Assembly (NCBI RefSeq): GCF_027596085.1
Contig: NC_072451.1
Location: 136,233-200,232 of the forward strand
Direction: 5' to 3'
Source: Anoplopoma fimbria
Taxonomy: Eukaryota; Chordata; Actinopteri; Perciformes; Anoplopomatidae
DNA: 64,000 nt
Part shown: in pieces, positions 24,500 to 32,830 of the stretch
Position numbering within the stretch: position 1 is the stretch's first letter
How the letters are laid out: each line of letters begins with the position of its first letter
The notes under the pieces: model-generated
Seen by the model: only the letters and a program-made list of their open reading frames with translations
What the model was told of the DNA's origin: nothing
Database searches by the model: none
Program-made: the position numbers and the translations under genes

Positions 24500-27400
24500 G
24501 GTGATAATGATGATGGTGATGATGGTGATGGTGATGGTGATAATGATGATGATGATGGTGATAATGATGATGATGGTGATGATGATGGTGATAATGATGG
24601 TGATGATGATGGTGATGATGATGGTGATGATGATGGTGATGATGATGGTGATGGTGATGATGATGATGGTGATAATGATGGTGATGGTGATGGTGATAAT
24701 GATGATGATGACGGTGATAATGATGATGATGTAGTGAGACTGGATGGACCTTTGTTGATCTAACACTGCAGAATATTGTTCTGACCCAGAGACCCCCCCT
24801 CCTTCACTCTGGTACTGCATCTCTACAGAGGAGGTTCCAACACACTTTCCCAGAGACTCCCCATCGTACCAGAAGGTACCTCTGCACCTTCAGCAGTAAA
24901 GGTGTCAGATCTGACAGTCCGCAGCCCTGAGAGGAAGATCTCAAGACAAGATAGGAAGTTAGCACCGGGACGTCTGAACCAATGCCTAACCTTCTCCCCC
25001 CCTTTCTCTTATCTGGGAACAGGCCATCTGGATTTCACAGGTCACTTCATAAAGTACTTAAGTCAAGAGAACAGGAACTCACACTAGTTGTCTAGTAGCT
25101 CTGGGTTAGGGTATGTATGAGTCTTTACAGTATTCAATAACCCCACTCAAGTTATTCCATGGTTGATTTCAGGAAAGTACATCTTTGTCCTGAAACTGTG
25201 AAGTGGAGAACAGAGTTAAACCGTTTCATGTTTTTAACATCTTGACTCATCATGTGACCATGCTGCCATCCAGTGGTCAATTGGTGATAACACAGATATT
25301 TGTCAAAGTGACAAGATGTGGTGACACAGTTAAGGTGACAGTACATAGTAGCGATAGTTATAAAATGTTTACACGCTAGTAAGTCACATGACCGATGCGC
25401 ATTTCTGATCCGCATTATCTTTGTTAAATCCTGTATATTATGTGTATGTAACTGAAATTCCATTTCTGTAAACATACAAGTTGATACAGCGGGTAAAATA
25501 AGTATTGAACACGTCACCATTTTTCTCAGTAAATATGTTTCTAAAGGTGATATTGACATGACATCTTCACCAGATGTCGGTAACAACCCAAGTAGTAGTT
25601 TAGGATTTCTAAACTTCTGAATGTTCCAGTGAGCACTGTTTGGGCCATAATCCGGAAGTGGAAAGAACATCATTTCACCATAAACCGGCCACGACCAGGT
25701 GCTCCTCGCAATATTTCTGACAGAGGAGTGAAAAGAATTATCAGAAGAGTTGTCCAAGAGCGAAGGACCACTAGTGGAGAGCTTCAGAAAGACCTGGAAT
25801 CAGCAGGTACAATTGTTTCAAAGAAAACAATAAGTAATGCATCAACCGCCGTGGCCTGTATGCACGCTCACCACGCAAGACTCCACTGCTGAAGAAAAAG
25901 CATGTTGAAGCTCGTTTAAAGTTTGCTGCACAACATCAGACAAGCCTGTGAAATACTGGGAGGATATAGTCTGGTCAGATGAGACCAACATGGAACTCTT
26001 TGGAGGCCATAATACACACCATGTTTGGAGGTCAAATGGCACTGCACATCACCCCAAAAACACCAGACCAACAGTGAAGTTTGGAGGTGGAACATCATGG
26101 TGTGGGGCTGTTTTTCAGCATACGGCACTGGCAAACTTCATATAATTGAAGGAAGGATGAATGGAAAAATGTACCGAGACATTCTTGATAAAAATCTGCT
26201 GCCATCTAGCAGGATGATGAAGATGAAACGAGGGTGGACATCTCAGCAAGACAATGATCCCAAACACACAGCCAAGGAAACTCTCCATTGGTTTCAGAGA
26301 AAGAAAATAAAGCTGCTAGAATGGCCCAGCCAATCACCTGACCTGAATCCAATAGAAACTCTATGGAAAGAACTAAAGATCAGAGTTCATAGAAGAGGCC
26401 CACGGAACCTTCAAGATCTGAAGACTGTTTGTGTGGAAGAATGGGCCAAAATCACACCTGAGCAATGCATGCCACTAGTTTCTCCATACAGGAGGCGTCT
26501 TGAAGCTGTCATCACCAACAAAGGCTTCTGTACCAAGTATTAAATACATTTCAGTAAGCGTGTTCAATACTTTTTCCCTGTGTCATTCCATTTTATTACA
26601 CATAACTTAATTTCTGAACTTATTTGTTTGGTTTTCTTTGTATGTATGGATTACTTGGGTTGTTACCGACATCTGGTGAACATTTCATGTCAATAGCACC
26701 TTTAGAAATATATTCACTGAGAGAAATGGTGACGTGTTCAATATTTATTTTACCCGCTGTAAGTGTGTAAGGTTTATTAATCTAATAGTGAAGGAAAGTA
26801 TGTGATTGATTTGTTTAAGATGTTAGATTAGTTCATTTACTAATCAAGAGCACGGCAACATTTAGAGACAAAGGAACCTGAAATCGTGGCAAAACAGAGT
26901 CGTAACTCAGGCCACACCCTACGATTTGACACCGTTCCTGCATGGATAAAACGGGTGAACTTTTCTTTGTCTCTTGTTTTTCGTTTCGTGCTGGTTGTGC
27001 GTATTGTTTGGTTTACGGAGCTCCATAAACGCTCCCGTTATTTTATTTAATAGAACAGCAGTTACTGTCACTGCTCTTTCTTCTCAACTCCTTTTGAGCA
27101 TCTTATAGTTATTCATTTTAAGCAAGCCTTATTTTGTTTTAGTGTACGTCTGTTGACCTTGTGAGATATCAACTTTAATTATTATCGTTTAGGCCGAACG
27201 AGATTAGTTTGAGTCCATCAACGAGTAGCCTCAATTATAAAATTATTCAGAGCAATATCCCGCCCAGTACCACACCGGATCCAAAGCTACTTCAGTGAAT
27301 CAAGACTCGGAAAGCACAGAAACTTTCCAATTCACATTGCCACCGCAGTGTGTGTAATTCAGAGACTATTTGCCAATTCACTTGGTGAATTTCCGAAGAC

Positions 27401-28725
27401 GGCTGAGAACCACCGCTCCTTCGCCTCATCAACCGGCATCCATCTTCTCCTCATCAACCGGCATCCATCGTCTCCTCATCAACCGGCATCCATCGTCTCC
27501 TCATCAATCCATCGGCATCCATCGTCTCCTCATCAACCGGCATCCATCGTCTCCTCATCTCGGCATCCATCTTCTCCTCATCAACCGGCATCCATCGTCT
27601 CCTCATCAACCGGCATCCATCTTCTCCTCATCAACCGGCATCCATCGTCTCCTCATCAACCGGCATCCATCGTCTCCTCATCAACCGGCATCCATCTTCT
27701 CCTCATCAACCGGCATCCATCTTCTCCTCATCAACCGCATCCATCGTCTCCTCATCAACCGCATCCATCGTCTCCTCATCCATCCATCTCCTCATCAACC
27801 GGCATCCATCGTCTCCTCATCATCAACCGGCATCCATCTTCTCCTCATCAACCGGCATCCATCGTCTCCTCATCAACCGGCATCCATCTTCTCCTCATCA
27901 ACCGGCATCCATCGTCTCCTCATCAACCGGCATCCATCGTCTCCTCATCAACCGGCATCCATCGTCTCCTCATCAACCGGCATCCATCTTCTCCTCATCA
28001 ACCGGCATCCATCGTCTCCTCATCAACCGGCATCCATCTTCTCCTCATCAACCGGCATCCATCCTCATCAACCGGCATCCATCATCTCCTCATCAACCGG
28101 CATCCATCTTCTCCTCATCAACCGGCATCCATCTTCTCCTCATCAACCGGCATCCATCGCATCCATCTTCTCCTCATCAACCGGCATCCATCTTCTCCTC
28201 ATCAACCGGCATCCATCGTCTCCTCATCAACCGGCATCCATCGTCTCCTCATCAACCGGCATCCATCGTCTCCTCATCAACCGGCATCCATCTTCTCCTC
28301 ATCAACCGGCATCCATCGTCTCCTCATCAACCGGCATCCATCTTCTCCTCATCAACCGGCATCCATCGTCTCCTCATCAACCGGCATCCATCTTCTCCTC
28401 ATCAACCGGCATCCATCTTCTTATAAGGTCAATGAAATCAGGACTTACGCCTGAGATATTAACACTGGATCATTTGTTGCCAAATAATTGATTGTATTTT
28501 TGTTATTTTCCTCCATACGGAGGTGGTGCCCCCAAAGTTTTCACAAGAGTAATATTTAAATTTTAAAGTAGTTTGATAAACACGCTACAATGGTGTGTTT
28601 GATATGAAAAACACTCACGCGTGAACAAAGTTGGTCGTCCCATCGATGGGGTCGATGATCCAGGTGGGACTGTCAGTGAGGACGCAAGCTTCACCTGCAG
28701 CGACAGACTCCTCCCCTATGAAGCT

Positions 28726-28799
<74 letters not shown>

Positions 28800-29598
28800 G
28801 GTTCAGGATTTAAACTGAAGGTTTTGTTTCTCATTGTTACTGTAAATAAAACATGTTGTATTCAAATATTAATGTATGTAAATACTTATCTGTCTGTGTG
28901 CCAAACCCCTTCAGAATTGATGAATGGATCTGATCAACCATCGTTACCATACACACTGAGGAGGCGGGGCTTCTTACCTGTGAGTGGGGAATTTCTCCTT
29001 CACTGATTGGATGATGAGTTGCTCGACCTTCTGGTCGGTTTGTGTCACCAGATCAACCGACGAACTCTTCGTCATCACCTTCCTGTCATCCTGCAGAGCC
29101 TCACGCACCACCTGATCAATACAGAGAACAGAGCTGATCGATACAGAGAACAGAGCTGATCAATACAGAGAACAGAGCTGATCGATACAGAGAACAGAGC
29201 TGATCAATACAGAGAACAGAGCTGATCGATACAGAGAACAGAGCTGATCAATACAGAGAACAGAGCTGATCGATACAGAGAACAGAGCTGATCAATACAG
29301 AGAACAGAGCTGATCGATACAGAGAACAGAGATGATCGATACAGAGAACAGAGCTGATCAGAGAACAGAGAACAGAGCTGATCAATACAGAGAACAGAGC
29401 TGATCAATACAGAGAACAGAGATGATCGATACAGAGAACAGAGATGATCAATACAGAGAACAGAGCTGATCGATACAGAGAACAGAGATGATCGATACAG
29501 AGAACAGAGATGATCAATACAGAGAACAGAGCTGATCAATACAGAGAACAGAGATGATCAATACAGAGAACAGAGCTGATCGATACAGAGAACAGACT

Positions 29599-29686
<88 letters not shown>

Positions 29687-29756
29687 GTCTGACCTCTCCA
29701 GCTCTTCTTGCGAGGGCGACAGCGTGATCCATGGCGTTCTGCCAGAGGTCGGCCAT
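19473..29756 (-). CDS. impa1: Inositol monophosphatase 1 (complete)
   Basis: Eight coding exons read leftward: 29694-29756, 28978-29111, 28619-28723, 23697-23742, 20890-20998, 20467-20575, 19680-19831, 19473-19603. They total 849 bases, 282 residues plus stop, with consistent phases; human IMPA1 has 277 residues. It starts [20 protein letters not shown], like the human protein. The enzyme is a Mg-dependent, lithium-sensitive cytosolic phosphatase that releases free inositol from inositol monophosphates. Metal-binding motifs are visible: GEESVAAGE (Glu), [12 protein letters not shown] (two Asp) and HVWDVAAG (Asp), followed by SEAGGVLMD. Unusual points are GCVEAYY where human has GGADAYY, and Ala instead of Arg after NFVH. 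Introns hold a LINE remnant, a Tc1 element and many arrays. A tandem paralogue lies just upstream at 32831-35776. The start codon is the only ATG fitting family length. Confidence 0.93.
19853..20466. repeat. 20-bp minisatellite abutting impa1 exon 6 donor (CAGTATCAGTAGTATTACCA)
   Basis: About 30 units with AGTAGTATTG variants. On the minus strand the array starts immediately at the GTAATAC donor of exon 6, and each unit repeats a GTAATAC word. It ends about 20 bp before exon 7. Confidence 0.93.
21041..21547. repeat. 44-bp minisatellite (CAATAAGTGATAGTCACCAG)
   Basis: About 11.5 highly uniform copies in the impa1 intron between exons 4 and 5, with one rearranged unit near 21440. A partial copy reappears at 22292-22340, on the other side of the LINE remnant. 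Confidence 0.93.
21650..22281 (-). mobile_element. Non-LTR retrotransposon ORF2 C-terminus, broken
   Basis: Two overlapping minus-strand frames (22281-21937 and 21980-21663) join through one frameshift. The end carries a Cys-His motif of the form C-x2-C-x8-H-x4-C ([19 protein letters not shown]), as found after the reverse transcriptase of several LINE clades. The clade is not assigned. Partial copies of the 44-bp array occur on both sides, so it inserted into that array, in the same transcriptional direction as impa1. Confidence 0.65.
22340..23650. repeat. 23-bp L2-derived minisatellite (GGTTCAGGTCTATAGTTAGG)
   Basis: About 57 units with GGACT/AGAGCT/GTGCT variants, ending 46 bp before impa1 exon 4. 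The unit is the same as the short repeat in the L2 3' UTR at 3150-3265 and 48490-48535, but no other L2 sequence is attached here. Confidence 0.93.
23743..24118. other. Unremarkable impa1 intron sequence
   Basis: Non-repetitive intron between exon 4 and a trinucleotide-type array. No gene or element is recognised. Confidence 0.6.
24124..24732. repeat. (GATGATGGT)n microsatellite
   Basis: Compound GAT/GGT repeat of about 600 bp in the impa1 intron. Poly-Asp, poly-Met and poly-Ser/Ile frames on both strands are artefacts. A smaller tract of the same kind lies at 43494-43590. Confidence 0.95.
24733..25486. other. impa1 intron sequence before the Tc1 insertion
   Basis: No gene recognised. The 24,750-25,000 part has the look of old dispersed repeat sequence, but no family could be named. 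Confidence 0.5.
25487..26759 (+). mobile_element. Tc1-like DNA transposon with long inverted repeats, inactive
   Basis: Flanked by TA on both sides (25485-25486 and 26760-26761). Terminal inverted repeats of about 110 bp start CAGCGGGTAAAATAA and are roughly 90% matched. The 1273-bp element has a transposase on the plus strand. The N-terminal DNA-binding part (25629-25892) contains [12 protein letters not shown] and [13 protein letters not shown]. The catalytic part shows [12 protein letters not shown] (Asp), [13 protein letters not shown] (Asp) and [15 protein letters not shown] (Glu). Frameshifts near 25860-25950 and 26090 break the frame. It sits in the impa1 intron between exons 3 and 4, opposite to the gene. 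Confidence 0.93.
25629..26543 (+). pseudogene. Tc1-family transposase, frameshifted
   Basis: The DNA-binding half and the DDE half are in different frames (25629-25892; 25948-26145; 26025-26543). All three acidic catalytic residues are still legible, the last two about 35 residues apart as in Tc1 proteins. The frame does not begin with ATG where family members do; the visible ATG follows the expected helix-turn-helix start. Confidence 0.88.
26762..27423. other. Unidentified, possibly LTR-like sequence
   Basis: Non-tandem sequence leading into the 25-bp array. Its texture (GTGGCAAAACAGAGTCGTAA, many short A/T runs, then the array and GGTGGTGCCCCCAAAG at about 28525) is reminiscent of retroelement UTR or LTR sequence. 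No second copy is in the window, so this is not supported further. Confidence 0.3.
27424..28420. repeat. 25-bp minisatellite (CTCATCAACCGGCATCCATC)
   Basis: About 40 copies with CGTCT/CTTCT variants in the impa1 intron. Since 25 is not a multiple of three, the same peptide words rotate through all frames; the long frames here are artefacts. Confidence 0.95.
28727..28800. repeat. (GACA)n abutting impa1 exon 3 acceptor
   Basis: On the minus strand this is TGTC repeats forming the pyrimidine-rich tract that leads directly into the CAG acceptor of exon 3 at 28724-28726. Confidence 0.93.
29112..29597. repeat. 22-bp minisatellite (GATCAATACAGAGAACAGAG)
   Basis: About 22 copies filling impa1 intron 1. 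On the minus strand the last unit provides the GATCAG acceptor of exon 2; every unit carries a similar CTGATC word. Confidence 0.93.
29598..29684. repeat. (CA)n next to impa1 exon 1 donor
   Basis: About 43 CA units start 10 bp after the exon 1 donor on the minus strand. Confidence 0.95.
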
Positions 29757-29799
29757 CTTGGATGAACAGCTCCTTATAAGGAGAGAAATTACATCATCA

Positions 29800-30110
29800 A
29801 TGGAACTTGAGGAGAACCTGTTATATATTCCATGGTTGGCCTTAAAGAACCTAGAGAACCTGTTATATATTCCATCGTTGACCTTAAAGAACCTATAGAA
29901 CCTGTTATATATTCCATGGTTGACCTTAAAGAACCTAGAGAACCTGTTATATATTCCATCGTTGACCTTAAAGAACCTAGAGAACCTGTTATATATTCCA
30001 TCGTTGACCTTAAAGAACCTATAGAACCTGTTATATATTCCATGGTTGACCTTAAAGAACCTGTTATATATTCCATGGTTGACCTTAAAGAACCAATAGA
30101 ACCTTTTCTT
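29800..30110. repeat. ~42-bp minisatellite (CTGTTATATATTCCATSGTT)
   Basis: Seven copies immediately upstream of the impa1 start codon, in its expected 5' UTR or promoter. Confidence 0.92.
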
Positions 30111-30167
30111 TCACATGATGTTCCTGAGTAACATCATGTGAAGCCTGTACACTTACGCAACGTAAGG

Positions 30168-30533
30168 AAACCAGTGGGTCCTAAACCAGTGGGTTTGAAA
30201 CCAGTGGGTCCTAAACCAGTGGGTTTGAAACCAGTGGGTTCTAAACCAGTGGGTCCTAAACCAGTGGGTTTGAAACCAGTGGGTCCTAAACCAGTGGGTT
30301 TGAAACCAGTGGGTCCTAAACCAGTGGGTTTGAAACCAGTGGGTCCTAAACCAGTGGTTCTAAACCAGTGGGTTTGAAACCAGTGGGTTCTAAACCAGTG
30401 GGTTTGAAACCAGTGGTTCTAAACCAGTGGGTTTGAAACCAGTGGGTTCTAAACCAGTGGTTCTAAACCAGTGGTTCTAAACCAGTGGGTCCTAAACCAG
30501 TGGTTCTAAACCAGTGGGTTTGAAACCAGTGGG
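30168..30533. repeat. 15-bp minisatellite (AACCAGTGGGTCCTA)
   Basis: About 25 units alternating GGGTCCTAAACCAGT and GGGTTTGAAACCAGT, upstream of impa1. The 30535-30775 stretch that follows is GC-richer and could hold the impa1 promoter, but no core element is clear. Confidence 0.92.
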
Positions 30534-30774
30534 GGTGTCACACCGGAAGCTGTCCGGGCTGTGTGTTTTCTCACGAAGAGCCTAAAAACAGCGCGTCTGT
30601 GACGTAGGTAAAGTGCTGACGGAGACACAGAGACGTGAACGACGTAAACGACGTAAACAACGTGAACAACGTGACGTTAAAGTCCAACCAGAGAATGTCT
30701 AATATGAGGAGAACTGGCACTCGCGGGTTAGTTCCGGGTTTCCGGACTGGTTGCAGTAATAATCTTTGACCATG

Positions 30775-31440
30775 CGGGGCGCTCGTAGGCGAGTCCAGAA
30801 TGAATGGGAGCCAACGGGGTTTTATCCTCAGAATCCACTTTTCTCACGATGTAATTTTTTGTCAAGTAATTTTAAAGTTGCTATCAAAGGGTGGGGCTAA
30901 AATAATAAACTCAGCTGAATATTGCATTTTTTAAGGTCACGTATCTGTTCTAAAAAGGTGTTCAAAAAATGCGATGACGTCACACTGTCAGAGGTACTGC
31001 TTTACGGCAGTTTCTGAATCACTTCGGCACTTCCTTTTATTAACATATAATAGTATAATATATATATATATATAATATAAATACAGTACGCAAAAATAAC
31101 TTCGACGGAAAGTCCTCCTTAAGATAATGTTTCCGATGCGCTTCAGCTTCAGATGCCGTCAAGAGGGGTCTCTGGTCGTAATCAGTCGCAAGTCCGTCCC
31201 TGACCAATCAGCATCATTAGCAGAATGCTAGCGTATACGGCCAACAACGGCCCAAACTGTAAGAAATCGAAAGGACATAAGTACTCACTCATTTGACTTT
31301 TGAACCATAATCTATATTGAACTTGCGGAATCTACAATAAAATTTGCGATATTTCAACGACAAGCAGGTGAAAGAGGCATAATTAGCCGTTTAGCCCGAT
31401 AGACTCCCATTCAATCTGGACTCGCCCGCGATCACTCCCA
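30775..31440. mobile_element. Probable non-autonomous DNA element with inverted ends
   Basis: GGCGAGTCCAGAATGAATGG near 30788 recurs inverted as CCATTCAATCTGGACTCGCC near 31408, with one mismatch over about 25 bp. The inside has no coding frame and includes a short AT run at 31045-31083. The exact ends and superfamily are not resolved. It lies between the two impa1 genes. Confidence 0.55.
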
Positions 31441-31584
31441 GTGGATGTCTCATGGAACTACAACCAAAATCGGTACAATGGGGCGTATAGGGAGTGCCCA
31501 GGCTCTTCGTAGACGGGCTCTGGTCCAACCTGCTGACGGTCTGCTGCTGCTGCGGATCAGTGGCTCCGCTTACTTCCGGGTTTC

Positions 31585-31642
31585 TGTTTCTTCTTCTTCT
31601 TCTTCTTCTTCTTCTTCTTCTTCTTCTTCTTCTTCTTCTTCT
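31585..31642. repeat. (TTC)n microsatellite
   Basis: About 18 TTC units between the two impa1 genes. The 31440-31585 part upstream of it has no recognised feature. Confidence 0.93.
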
Positions 31643-31727
31643 TTTCACTCGTGCAGCAGAGTGCTGCTGCCTCCTGCTGGTGAATTACACACACTACAGG
31701 CGAGCCACAGTCCTGTATGAAGTGTGA

Positions 31728-32228
31728 GAACAGAGTACCTGAACAGGTAGAGAACAGAGTACCTGAACAGGTAGTAGAACAGAGTACCTGAACAGGTAGA
31801 GAACAGAGTACCTGAACAGGTAGAGAACAGAGTACCTGAACAGGTAGAGAACAGAGTACCTGAACAGGTAGAGAACAGAGTACCTGAACAGGTAGAGAAC
31901 AGAGTACCTGAACAGGTAGAGAACAGAGTACCTGAACAGGTAGAAAACAGAGTACCTGAACAGGTAAACAGAGTACCTGAACAGGTAGAGAACAGAGTAC
32001 CTGAACAGGTAGAGAACAGAGTACCTGAACAGGTAAACAGAGTACCTGAACAGGTAGAGAACAGAGTACCTGAACAGGTAGAGAACAGAGTACCTGAACA
32101 GGTAGAGAACAGAGTACCTGAACAGGTAAACAGAGTACCTGAACAGGTACCAGAGTACCTGAACAGGTAGAGAACAGAGTACCTGAACAGGTAGAGAACA
32201 GAGTACCTGAACAGGTAGAGAACAGAGT
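31728..32228. repeat. 23-bp minisatellite (AACAGAGTACCTGAACAGGT)
   Basis: About 22 copies with occasional loss of GAGA, between the two impa1 genes. Confidence 0.94.
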
Positions 32229-32455
32229 TTATCATAACGTAAGTTAAATTACATTTCACAAAAAACACAATGTCTCAATTTTAAAAAGCAATACAAATGT
32301 GTTAGATAAACTAAATGAATAATTAATGTCTTAATTATTCTTAATCAGATATTTTTCTCTCAGTCTTAATTAAATTAATAATGCTAACTGATCACAGATT
32401 TCTCCACAAATTCATCAATAAATAAAGCAAACTTTTTACTTTTTTCTTTAGTCAC

Positions 32456-32590
32456 GTCAGTTTTATTTAAATAGCTCAATATCACAAATCACAAATCTGG
32501 CTCAAGGGTCTTCACAATCTGCAGAGCAAACAACAATACAAATTAAAAAACTACCCAAAAACCCATATCTGGGGAATAAATGTTGAAAGC
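32456..32590 (-). mobile_element. L2-type LINE/SINE 3' end fragment, inverted
   Basis: TTTTATTTAAATAGCTCAAT followed by ATCACAAATCACAAATCTGG is the reverse complement of a degraded L2-like 3' end (compare 49650-49710). It lies downstream of the second impa1 stop. Confidence 0.6.
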
Positions 32591-32830
32591 TCAGGAAGAG
32601 TTACAGAAGAGGCAAACAGACTAAGATAAATAAGTAAAATAACAGTATGGACAATGAAAATGACAAAATGAGGATTTATTGGATGTGTTTATTAATTAGG
32701 AAATAATAAATTTACTGGTTAAATCTCGATGAGCTTCCTTAAGATGTATTTGTGGAACCTGATTTACAACATAACGTTACAACATTCAACAGATACAACT
32801 CAATGAGACATTCTGTCAGATGACCTACAC

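Noticed and set aside
24083..24820. Poly-Asp, poly-Met and Ser/Ile-rich frames
   Set aside because: GAT/GGT microsatellite read on both strands.
27348..28491. Two overlapping ~370-residue frames
   Set aside because: Unit length 25 makes the same peptide words rotate through frames; it is an intronic minisatellite.
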